NCBI GenBank assembly: GCA_016235225.1
Contig: JACRLS010000314.1
Coordinates: 1 to 5,842 of the forward strand
Origin: Nitrospirota bacterium
GTDB lineage: Bacteria; Nitrospirota; Nitrospiria; Nitrospirales; Nitrospiraceae
Length of the DNA: 5,842 nt
Direction: 5' to 3'
Positions 1 through 5,036 of the stretch are shown one piece after another. The notes below the pieces were generated by a model that saw only the letters and a program-made list of their open reading frames with translations, had not been told where the DNA came from and searched no databases. A program made the translations under genes and the position numbers. How positions within the stretch are numbered: position 1 is the first letter of the stretch; each line of letters begins with the position of its first letter.

Positions 1-170
1 AGCAAGCTCGTGGAGGACGGTATGGAAGCCTTCCGCTTCGCCCGCCTACGCAGGAAGCCACAGCTTCACAGCCGTAGAGGAATGCGCAGCGGGTGTCCGC
101 CGAAGAGAGCAAAGGGACCACAGCTGTAAAGCCGTGGGGCTCCACCGAAGACAGTCTCACTTGAGGGACT
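1..170. other. Left flank of the insertion sequence, no gene identified
   Basis: No coding region can be supported here. One plus-strand frame is open from base 2 to a stop at 317-319, but it runs through the IS end into its non-coding tail and matches nothing I recognise. The stretch contains an imperfect direct repeat: 58-80 resembles 118-140 (17 of 23 bases) and 96-109 resembles 141-154 (12 of 14), so copy two looks like copy one with about 15 bases lost. It could be the remains of a gene disrupted before or by the IS insertion, but I cannot identify it. Confidence 0.4.
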
Positions 171-217
171 TGTACCGCCCGCGATTTCTTGGACACGGTA
201 GTAGCCATATTCGCCCT
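171..217. repeat. IS left-end terminal inverted repeat (orfB side)
   Basis: The outer block ends in GATTTCTTGGACAC (183-196) and the inner block is CATATTCGCCCT (206-217). Both match the complement of the right end with small indels, which marks this as the transposase-binding end distal to orfB. The outermost ten bases, TGTACCGCCC, resemble typical IS3-family tips. Confidence 0.65.
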
Positions 218-324
218 GATCTCTGGTCGCGTCGATCCGCGATCGCCCGTCCTGGGGCAACGGTGTGTGGCGAGTGTTCGCGACCAATCGTCGGTCCCCC
301 TGATTCTCTGACTCATTAGCGCCA

Positions 325-1221
325 TCATGCTGCTGCCGGCGTCGCCATGAGATCGCGACGCACCTGCGCGGGGGCTCGGAACCCATGTCGTTCGACCAGC
401 CACTGCTCGTTGTAGGTCACCAGCCAAGCCTGGAGCGCTTGGCGCAGCTCCTCGACCGTGCGGAACGTCCGCACCCACAGGAGTTGTTCCTTGAGCGTGC
501 GGATAAATCGCTCCGCGACGCCGTTGCCTTCCGGCGCCCGCACGAAGGCCGGGCTGGACGTGATCCCGAGGAACCGGAGTTCGGTCTGGAAGGCGTCGCT
601 CATATACTGACTGCCATGATCATGGCGGACTTGCAGGCCCGCCGCGATAGCCGCGGTGAAGGCCCCGAACTGCTGGCGGACGCCTTGGCGGAGCGGTTCC
701 AGGGCCTCGAAGCGCGTGGCCCGGGTCGCCGCATGGATTCCGACGCCTTCAAGTGTGCAGTGATCGATGGCCACGAAGACAGTCACGTAGCCGTCCTCCA
801 GCGTGACGGTGCTGGTGGCATCAGTGCCCCACATCTGATTGGGCTGGTCGGTGATGATGGTGCCGTCGTGGGTTTGCGGCCCCAAGACCCGCTGGGCCCG
901 GCTCGGGGCCAAGAGGCCGGCCTGTCGCATCAGGCGGAGGACGCGGGGCTTGGACGTGCGGATGCCCTGCGCGCGGAGGCGCGCCCAGACTTTGCGGTGC
1001 CCTTCGCCGACAAAGGGCGACGCCGTCAGCACCTGGCGGATGTGGACGGTCAGCGCCTCGTCGGTGTACGAGGTCTTCGGGCCGCGCTTGGCCGGCTCGC
1101 GCGCGGGGCGGTCGGCGCCTCCTCGCTGGTGATAGAACGTCGACCGGCGCACGCCCCACTCCTGGCAAACCCGGACCACACCGTAACGGCGATGCGTGGA
1201 AGGCGACGTGGCGTGGCTCAT
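325..1221 (-). CDS. IS3-family transposase OrfB (DDE integrase catalytic subunit)
   Basis: This is the catalytic part of the transposase that cuts and joins the ends of the surrounding insertion sequence. The 298-residue product has an N-terminal HTH_21-like segment (about residues 50-105, including GHRKVWARLRAQG) followed by an rve integrase core. The catalytic residues are D134 (WGTDATS), D201 (RHDHGSQYMS) and E237 (GNGVAERF). The last two are separated by 35 residues, the DD(35)E spacing expected for IS3 OrfB. Length is normal and no frameshift or stop interrupts it. The ATG overlaps the orfA stop as ATGA (1221-1218), and a GGGAGG purine block lies about 9 bases upstream, so it can be started independently or by coupling to orfA. 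The gene therefore looks intact. Confidence 0.95.
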   Translation of the reverse strand: MSHATSPSTHRRYGVVRVCQEWGVRRSTFYHQRGGADRPAREPAKRGPKTSYTDEALTVHIRQVLTASPFVGEGHRKVWARLRAQGIRTSKPRVLRLMRQAGLLAPSRAQRVLGPQTHDGTIITDQPNQMWGTDATSTVTLEDGYVTVFVAIDHCTLEGVGIHAATRATRFEALEPLRQGVRQQFGAFTAAIAAGLQVRHDHGSQYMSDAFQTELRFLGITSSPAFVRAPEGNGVAERFIRTLKEQLLWVRTFRTVEELRQALQAWLVTYNEQWLVERHGFRAPAQVRRDLMATPAAA

Positions 1222-1541
1222 CGCGTCGACCTCCCGGCGACCAAAGGGACGCCACCCCGCAGACGACTGACCGCTTCGCGAGAGAGTTCGAGGCGCATCG
1301 TGAGATCCCCGACCAGGGCCTTCAGCCGGGCGAGCTCGGCATCCCGGCCATCAGCGGCCCGGCTCTTCAGGCTCGCCTGCCCGCCCGCAACGAAGTGGTC
1401 GCGCCACGCCGAGAGCGTCGCGGCCGTGATGCCCAGGTCCCGCGACACCAGATCCATATCCTCGCCCCGCATCAACCGCAGGACCGCCTCGCCCTTCTTC
1501 CGCGAGGAGAAGCGGCCTCGCTCCGCCTTCGATTTCGCCAT
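1218..1541 (-). CDS. IS3-family transposase OrfA (helix-turn-helix, DNA binding)
   Basis: OrfA recognises the IS ends and in this family works with OrfB or as an OrfAB fusion. I choose the ATG at 1541 because GGAGGT stands four bases upstream of it. That gives 107 residues beginning MAKSKAERGRF. The frame is open further upstream to a TTG at 1589, but that codon lies inside the terminal inverted repeat. Residues 12-48 form a helix-turn-helix (KGEAVLRLMRGEDMDLVSRDLGI, in pieces, then TLSAWRDHF). Residues 68-96 (DAELARLKALVGDLTMRLEL) have the heptad leucines of the coiled coil that normally mediates multimerisation. The stop overlaps the orfB start by four bases. No A-rich slippery run is seen near the 3' end. 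Confidence 0.9.
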   Translation of the reverse strand: MAKSKAERGRFSSRKKGEAVLRLMRGEDMDLVSRDLGITAATLSAWRDHFVAGGQASLKSRAADGRDAELARLKALVGDLTMRLELSREAVSRLRGGVPLVAGRSTR

Positions 1542-1615
1542 GGACACCTCCATTAATGAAGGGACAGTATGCCCCAAATGAGTGTCCAAGGAAATCGTGG
1601 GGCGGGGGAATCACA
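1535..1615. repeat. IS right-end terminal inverted repeat and orfA leader
   Basis: Read on the minus strand, the end carries GATTTCCTTGGACAC (complement of 1582-1596) and CATACTGTCCCT (complement of 1560-1571), matching the left end. The orfA ribosome-binding site GGAGGT lies at 1546-1551 on the complement. The outermost bases read TGTGATTCCCCCGCCCC inward from 1615. They are longer than the left tip by six to eight bases, so the alignment needs gaps. Confidence 0.6.
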
Positions 1616-1773
1616 CCAAGCGCTGGGAGTATCTGTTCGTTTGCACGTCGAAGCTGGAAGTCCGCCCCAAGGAGAGAGCTTTCTTGAAGATCATGCAACC
1701 GGTTCCATTCACTGCAACTCCCCCCTGGCATTCGACTCTGGAAGCAGCTATAAATGAACGGGTACGAAAGTAG
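1612..1773 (+). pseudogene. 3' remnant of an unidentified gene cut at the IS end
   Basis: A plus-strand frame is open from the IS right end to TAG at 1771-1773 and gives about 53 residues (HTKRWEYLFVC ... TLEAAINERVRK). The mix of aromatic, hydrophobic and charged residues and the varied third positions look like real coding sequence. The only start codon is a GTG at 1582 inside the IS terminal repeat, with a stop just before it at 1579. The simplest reading is that this is the C-terminal end of a gene whose 5' part was removed or displaced when the IS inserted. The stop lies 17 bases before the DNA methyltransferase start, so it was probably the preceding gene of the same operon. I do not recognise the family. 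A restriction-modification partner is possible but unproven, and chance openness over 53 codons cannot be excluded. Confidence 0.4.
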
Positions 1774-1790
1774 GAACCAGTTGTGACGCT

Positions 1791-2747
1791 ATGAAGTTTC
1801 CTTTTACTCCTCTATACAGTACCAAGGGGGGACACGCATACCTTGGCGATTCCCTTTCCATAATGAGGAAGCTTCCACCTGAGAGCGTGAATCTGATTCT
1901 TACCTCCCCCCCATATGCGCTGCACTTCAAGAAAGAATATGGGAATAAGTCACAGGCCGAGTATGTGCCCTGGTTCATGGAGTTTGCGAAGGAGTTCCAT
2001 CGTCTTCTCAAGGCTGATGGAAGCCTCGTAATTGACTTGGGTGGCAGTTGGCAACAGGGACGACCCACTCGGTCTCTATATCACTTCGAATTGCTTCTTT
2101 CGCTATGCAAAGAGACTCACTTCCATCTCGCGCAAGAATTTTATTGGTATAACCCAGCCAAGCTACCTTCTCCGGCAGAGTGGGTTACTGTTCGCAAGAT
2201 TCGGGTAAAAGATTCAGTGAACTGCATCTGGTGGCTTTCAAAAACTCCACATCCCAAAGCTAATAACCAGAAAGTCTTAACCGAATATAGCCCTGACATG
2301 AAACGCTTGCTCGTTCGCGGTTATCGACCCAAGCAACGTCCATCTGGACATAACATCACGGCTAAGTTTCGAGACAATGGAGGGGCAATTCCGCCCAATC
2401 TGCTCAGTTTCGGTAACAACGACAGCAACGGCTATTACATGGAGGCCTGTAAGAGAGCTGGAATCAAACCTCATCCAGCCAAGTTTCCCATTCAGATTCC
2501 ACAGTTCTTCATGCGGTTCCTGACCGATCCTTCCGACCTTGTGCTAGATCCATTTGCCGGGAGTAATACTACTGGCGAAGCTTGTGAGCGAGAACAGAGA
2601 AAGTGGATTGCAGTAGAGTTAAACGAGGGCTATTTGGAAGGTAGCCGATTCAGGTTTGATAAAAGGAACCTCGAAAGCCTCCTGCCATTTAACGATGACA
2701 TTCCTGAGAAAGTTGAAGAGCCCAGCCTTGTCTCTCTCTTTGATTAG
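1791..2747 (+). CDS. Site-specific DNA methyltransferase, probable cytosine-N4 type (beta class)
   Basis: The enzyme would transfer a methyl group from S-adenosylmethionine to the exocyclic amine of a base in a specific DNA site. Motif IV is TSPPY (residues 38-42). The S-P-P-Y/F form is characteristic of cytosine-N4 enzymes such as M.PvuII, while adenine enzymes usually have DPPY or NPPY. The SAM-binding motif I, DPFAGSNTTGEACE, comes later (253-266), so the order IV-then-I is that of the beta class. LGDSL (18-22), GGSW (84-87), HPAKFP (228-233) and KWIAVELN (271-278) are further family signatures. At 318 residues it appears full length. The ATG at 1791 begins the usual short lead-in. No good Shine-Dalgarno sequence precedes it, and TATAAA at 1749-1754 is a possible -10 box without a clear -35. 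G+C content is visibly lower than in all neighbours, which suggests horizontal acquisition. No restriction endonuclease is adjacent. Confidence 0.93.
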   Translation: MKFPFTPLYSTKGGHAYLGDSLSIMRKLPPESVNLILTSPPYALHFKKEYGNKSQAEYVPWFMEFAKEFHRLLKADGSLVIDLGGSWQQGRPTRSLYHFELLLSLCKETHFHLAQEFYWYNPAKLPSPAEWVTVRKIRVKDSVNCIWWLSKTPHPKANNQKVLTEYSPDMKRLLVRGYRPKQRPSGHNITAKFRDNGGAIPPNLLSFGNNDSNGYYMEACKRAGIKPHPAKFPIQIPQFFMRFLTDPSDLVLDPFAGSNTTGEACEREQRKWIAVELNEGYLEGSRFRFDKRNLESLLPFNDDIPEKVEEPSLVSLFD

Positions 2748-2779
2748 TTAGCTCTCCAGTTTTCCATCATCAGAGCTAA
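2748..2779 (+). terminator. Stem-loop immediately after the methyltransferase stop
   Basis: A perfect 8-bp inverted repeat, TTAGCTCT (2748-2755) and AGAGCTAA (2772-2779), encloses a 16-base loop and starts on the base after the TAG stop. Its position suggests mRNA 3'-end formation or protection. The stem is AT-rich and no T-run follows, so it is not a classical intrinsic terminator. Confidence 0.4.
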
Positions 2780-3069
2780 TCGAGCGACCACTCCGCACAT
2801 ATTGGCCCCTCCAAGCTTGCTCGCTTTCCTCTCTGCTGGAAGCGCACCCGCGCTGGTCTCATTGCGCCCGTCGAGCGAGCAAAATTAGGCGCTCCCTCCA
2901 AGCTCGCTCAGTCTGTTCTCCTAGGAGGGTGGCCTACTTGGTCCCTAGGTGCGCACGCTTTCTCACCCGCCCTACCCCGGTCGCGCCGAGACGCGCCCTC
3001 TCCCCAGGCGAGGGCCTTCCGAGGCTGCGCGTTCCGTGAGCACGGGGGATCATGTAGGCCGCCCTTCCC
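2780..3069. other. Non-coding spacer with short repeats
   Basis: I see no supportable gene here. It holds two near-identical words, CCTCCAAGCTTGCTCGCT (2808-2825) and CCTCCAAGCTCGCTCA (2895-2910). There is also an inverted pair, TTGCTCGCT (2817-2825) and AGCGAGCAA (2874-2882), two CCTAGG palindromes (2920-2925, 2944-2949), and a small GC hairpin, GCCCTC/GAGGGC (2995-3000 and 3010-3015). The hairpin may help end transcription from the minus-strand gene to its right, although no T-run follows. The open plus-strand frame at 2949-3149 has no ribosome-binding site or family resemblance and overlaps the next gene. Confidence 0.45.
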
Positions 3070-3429
3070 TCACGTTTCCATCATTTCCAGTCTGGCATCG
3101 AACTCATGTCCGCAGGCCGTACAGCGAATACAATCCGACTCGACCGTGAATTCGTCAGAGCGGATCCCCATGCCGCCGCAGTCGGGACAGCGGGCGAGAT
3201 GGAGCGGACGCTCATCGAGCGACTCGTATCGCACGCCCCGCAGGCAATACACCGGCTTGCCGTCCAGCTCCCAGGGCTTCCCGGCATTGTCCCGTTCCGG
3301 CAAGACGATGTAATGACGGGCTGCGTACTCGTCGATCGCCTGACGGTCGGGAAATCCCGCCTGGCATACTTTTCCTGTATGGGCGTCGTAGAGCCGGTTG
3401 TCTACGATGATCATCTTGGTGGGCCCCAT
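3070..3429 (-). CDS. Small zinc-ribbon-like protein, function unknown
   Basis: I do not recognise a family. The start is set at the ATG at 3429 because AAGGGAGGT stands six bases upstream. The frame extends further to 3606 but that extension lacks such a site. The 119-residue product begins MGPTKMIIVDNRLYDAHTGK and is soluble, with no signal peptide or membrane segment. Its C-terminal third has two CXXC knuckles, C81-P-D-C84 and C103-T-A-C106, separated by 18 residues and followed by GHEFDARLE. This is the layout of a zinc ribbon or rubredoxin-like knuckle. An additional cysteine, C100, lies just before the second pair, and C22 and C62 are isolated. The N-terminal part (VDNRLYDAHTGKVC and YIVLPERDNAGKPWELDGKPVY, as two pieces) suggests a small beta-rich domain. 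It could bind nucleic acid or a protein partner, but nothing in the context decides this. Confidence 0.7.
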   Translation of the reverse strand: MGPTKMIIVDNRLYDAHTGKVCQAGFPDRQAIDEYAARHYIVLPERDNAGKPWELDGKPVYCLRGVRYESLDERPLHLARCPDCGGMGIRSDEFTVESDCIRCTACGHEFDARLEMMET

Positions 3430-3488
3430 AGTGACACCTCCCTTGGGAAACGTCGCAACAGGCTCCTGCACTCGACGCAGGCTGACCC

Positions 3489-3518
3489 ACCATATGCCCC
3501 CTTCCGTGACCAAGTCAA
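3489..3518 (-). promoter_or_regulatory. Possible sigma70-type promoter for the zinc-ribbon gene
   Basis: On the minus strand TTGACT (complement of 3513-3518) and TATGGT (complement of 3489-3494) are separated by 18 bases. They match the -35 consensus at five of six positions and the -10 at four of six. Transcription would start near 3482 and give a leader of about 50 bases before the ATG at 3429. This fits the choice of that start over the longer open frame, which begins upstream of this promoter. Confidence 0.35.
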
Positions 3519-3639
3519 CGAGTGAGAATTGAGGGTGCCGGGGACCACCCCGCCTGACTGGAATCTGCACGACAGCCCCGTGCCGTTCGCGCCCGATGCG
3601 GCACACGAATCGGCGGAGCTGGAGAAGCGGGATGTTTCG

Positions 3640-4476
3640 TTAGAACTGTCGTGCCTGGAGGGGAGCTGTCGGAGGCCGCGAGGGAGCCTGGCCGGTGGCC
3701 AGGGATTGCATGAGGCCAGTCCGGGTTGCGGACGGCAGCGCCGCGATGCGGGCGAAGAGCGTTTGGCCGAACCAGCAGATGTCCTTGCCTCCTCCGAATT
3801 GTGCGGTCATCGCCGCAGCGCGGAATCGCGTCTGCTCGCTGAGCGAGAGCCCGTTGTAGATCGTTTGGAATGCGGCCGCCTGGTCCACCACCGGCGGCGG
3901 CGTGGGCAGCCCCGGAGTGGCGCCGATGGCCAGGGCGTCCGTCACAATCTCGAAGTACTCCCGGATTTCCGGTTCGCTGAGCCGGTTCAACATGCGAAAG
4001 ATCCTCTCGACGTTCATGGTGCCCTTGATCATGCCGGCGCACTCGGCCTCCTGGGCCCCTTCAAACAGCTTCCCGCTGAGGACGAGCCATCGCGTCTGCC
4101 GCTCCTCGCTCACTCGAAAAATCCCGGCGTTCGCCAGTTCGATCGCTTTCTGTGACCGCTGGAGGATCGCAACGTTCTTGATCTGCTGGCGGATATTCGG
4201 ATCCTTCCACAGTTTGGTTTCGAAGGTATAGGCCAGCCGTTCGGCCGGGGGACGTTTTCCCAGGAACGGGACCATTACTCGGTCGCGGAGGAAGGGCCCG
4301 GACTGGATATAGTAGTTCGTGTGGGCGTACCAGGTTCCGAATACCACCAGGCCGAACAGGACGAATCGCGGGAACCCTTGCACATTCGGGAGCACCCTCT
4401 TCGCCACGATCATGGCCAGCGTGACGACCAGTACGAACCCGGTGAAATGCCACCCCACCATGCTCTGATCGATCAT
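3640..4476 (-). CDS. Membrane-anchored protein with two N-terminal helices, function unknown
   Basis: I do not recognise a family. The ATG at 4476 is preceded by a purine-rich GGAGGAGGGAG ribosome-binding site. The 278-residue product has two hydrophobic segments, about residues 10-25 and 36-54. The short loop between them (KRVLPNVQGFPR) is positively charged, so by the positive-inside rule it should face the cytoplasm, with the long C-terminal part outside the inner membrane. Residues 75-185 are rich in charged helices (ERLAYTFETKLWKDPNIRQQ, KAIELANAGIFRVSEERQTR) and look like a folded helical domain. A proline-rich linker follows (about 187-196), then a second small region and a P/A-rich tail. 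Cysteines are C146 and C234 only. The zinc-ribbon gene lies about 210 bases downstream on the same strand with its own likely promoter, so the two need not form one operon. Confidence 0.75.
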   Translation of the reverse strand: MIDQSMVGWHFTGFVLVVTLAMIVAKRVLPNVQGFPRFVLFGLVVFGTWYAHTNYYIQSGPFLRDRVMVPFLGKRPPAERLAYTFETKLWKDPNIRQQIKNVAILQRSQKAIELANAGIFRVSEERQTRWLVLSGKLFEGAQEAECAGMIKGTMNVERIFRMLNRLSEPEIREYFEIVTDALAIGATPGLPTPPPVVDQAAAFQTIYNGLSLSEQTRFRAAAMTAQFGGGKDICWFGQTLFARIAALPSATRTGLMQSLATGQAPSRPPTAPLQARQF

Positions 4477-4560
4477 CGCTCCCTCCTCCAGCCTGCCATC
4501 CGATGGGCCGCCGCGTGGCTATCACTCCTTGATCGGTTCAGAGGGATGCTTCCTTGAAGG

Positions 4561-4589
4561 AAAAAAGCGGCGGGAGGGGAGGCCCCGCC
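4561..4589 (-). terminator. Rho-independent terminator for leftward transcription
   Basis: Read on the minus strand, GGCGGG (complement of 4584-4589) and CCCGCC (complement of 4569-4574) form a six-pair GC stem around a nine-base loop. GC and six T residues follow (complement of 4561-4566). This is a textbook intrinsic terminator. It would stop transcripts coming from the RND-transporter side (4987-4808) and so insulate the membrane-protein gene at 4476, whose promoter must lie between it and that start. Confidence 0.75.
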
Positions 4590-4807
4590 CTGTGGTTGAT
4601 CGGATTGTGGCTCGTCGCTTGCCGTTCATCTCCACTGCGCGCGTCCCCTCGGAAGGTCAAGGCTGAGGTCGAGGTTGAGGTTCGGGCCAAGGTTACGGCA
4701 GAGAATCAGGCTCAGAAGCTGCTGAGTCACATCGATTGTTGCTCAACCTGAGCCTCAACCTTAACCTCCTTCCGTAGCTAAGGCCGTGCGTGCGCGAGCG
4801 CAGGCGA
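4590..4807. other. Non-coding stretch with a GAGGTT-type repeat
   Basis: No gene is supported. The stretch lies between the RND remnant and the leftward terminator and is dominated by the repeat annotated separately. A plus-strand frame (TTG at 4554 to a stop at 4749-4751) contains a lipobox-like LWLVAC, but it starts on the terminator hairpin and its second half is just a translation of the repeat. Confidence 0.5.
4656..4765. repeat. Imperfect inverted repeat of GAGGTT-like units
   Basis: Bases 4656-4679 (GTCAAGGCTGAGG then TCGAGGTTGAG) match the complement of 4742-4765 (GTTAAGGTTGAGG then CTCAGGTTGAG) at 19 of 24 positions, with one mismatch able to form a G-U pair. The loop is 62 bases. 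Each arm is itself a degenerate tandem array of the six-base unit GAGGTT/GAGGCT/GAGGTC. It could fold into a long hairpin in RNA or be a remnant of a dispersed intergenic repeat. Confidence 0.6.
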
Positions 4808-4987
4808 TTAACCGGGGCGTCCCCCCACTTGCGGGGCCTCTCCTGTCCGCATACGGGCACACCAGAGTCGCAGACGGTCGAGGTAGAGGTACACGACCGG
4901 AGTCGTGTAGAGCGTGAGCAACTGACTGACGAGCAGGCCGCCCACGATCGCAAGGCCGAGCGGCCGTTGCAGCTCGGATCCCACGCC
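4808..4987 (-). pseudogene. C-terminal remnant of an RND multidrug-efflux transporter
   Basis: On the minus strand 59 codons end at TAA (4810-4808) and read GVGSELQRPLG, LAIVGGLLVSQ, LLTLYTTPVVYLYLDRLR and then a short polar tail. This is the conserved end of inner-membrane RND pumps of the AcrB/MdtB/MdtC group: the GSE..RPLG turn, the last transmembrane helix and TLYTTPVVYLYLDRL. A full protein would have over 1000 residues. Upstream of the glycine at 4987 the frame reads ARDVKR and no longer resembles the family, where a hydrophobic helix is expected. The gene has therefore lost nearly all its 5' part and cannot function. Its original terminator is probably the hairpin at 4561-4589. The break is five bases from the -35 box of the ArsR promoter, so the rearrangement brought the two together. 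Confidence 0.88.
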
Positions 4988-4991
4988 CCTC

Positions 4992-5021
4992 TTGACGTCT
5001 CGCGCTCTTCTCCTCTACACT
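4992..5021 (+). promoter_or_regulatory. Sigma70-type promoter of the arsR-like operon
   Basis: TTGACG (4992-4997) matches the -35 consensus at five of six positions. TACACT (5016-5021) matches the -10 at four of six, with an 18-base spacer. Transcription would start about seven bases later, near 5028-5029, which is the A of the ATG. No Shine-Dalgarno sequence is present upstream of that ATG, consistent with a leaderless mRNA. Confidence 0.55.
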
Positions 5022-5036
5022 TAACCATATGGTTAA
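5021..5036. promoter_or_regulatory. Palindromic operator over the repressor start codon
   Basis: TTAACCATATGGTTAA is a perfect 16-bp palindrome. It begins at the last base of the -10 box, spans the predicted transcription start and includes the ATG (5029-5031). Winged-helix ArsR dimers bind such twofold sites, so the repressor would block its own transcription from here. It is AT-rich in a GC-rich surrounding, which makes chance occurrence unlikely. Confidence 0.7.

Larger units (their letters stand above)
171..1615 (-). mobile_element. IS3-family insertion sequence, about 1.44 kb
   Basis: The element carries the two-gene orfA/orfB arrangement and DDE integrase-type transposase of the IS3 family, transcribed leftward. 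The two ends form diverged inverted repeats. At the left (176-196), CGCCC, then GCGATTTC, then TTGGACAC matches the reverse complement of 1582-1604 (CGCCC, CACGATTTCC, TTGGACAC). A second inner match pairs 206-217 (CATATTCGCCCT) with the complement of 1560-1571 (CATACTGTCCCT). The left end would start TGTACCGCCC at 171, and the right end would finish in ACA at 1615 or TCA at 1613, in keeping with the TG...CA ends of IS3 elements. No convincing target-site duplication flanks either choice, so the exact ends are uncertain. About 150 bp of non-coding DNA separates the orfB stop from the left end. Confidence 0.85.

Noticed and set aside
58..154. Imperfect direct repeat with a 60-base offset that might suggest a CRISPR or other array
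   Set aside because: There are only two diverged copies, of unequal length and with no regular spacers, so no CRISPR array or defined repeat family can be claimed.
2..319. A plus-strand frame open from the window edge through the IS left end
   Set aside because: It crosses the IS terminal repeat without change of character, is rich in R, S and H, and resembles no protein I know. It is likely chance openness.
385..1581. A 398-codon open frame on the plus strand
   Set aside because: It lies antisense across orfA and orfB, runs in high-GC sequence where antisense frames stay open, and shows no domain. The minus-strand transposase genes explain the DNA.
2949..3149. Short plus-strand frame in the spacer after the methyltransferase, possible endonuclease remnant
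   Set aside because: No ribosome-binding site, no PD-(D/E)XK or other nuclease motif, arginine/proline-rich composition, and overlap with the minus-strand zinc-ribbon gene.
3430..3606. N-terminal extension of the zinc-ribbon protein to 178 residues
   Set aside because: A strong ribosome-binding site precedes the ATG at 3429, and the likely promoter lies inside the extension. The extended residues look non-coding.
3529..4155. A 208-codon plus-strand frame opposite the membrane-protein gene
   Set aside because: It is antisense to a gene with a strong ribosome-binding site and clear membrane helices, and its own translation is R/G/P-rich without any motif.
4554..4751. Possible small lipoprotein (TTG start, lipobox-like LWLVAC)
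   Set aside because: The start lies in the leftward terminator's hairpin region, the start codon is TTG with a poor ribosome-binding site, and the second half is only a translation of the GAGGTT-type repeat.
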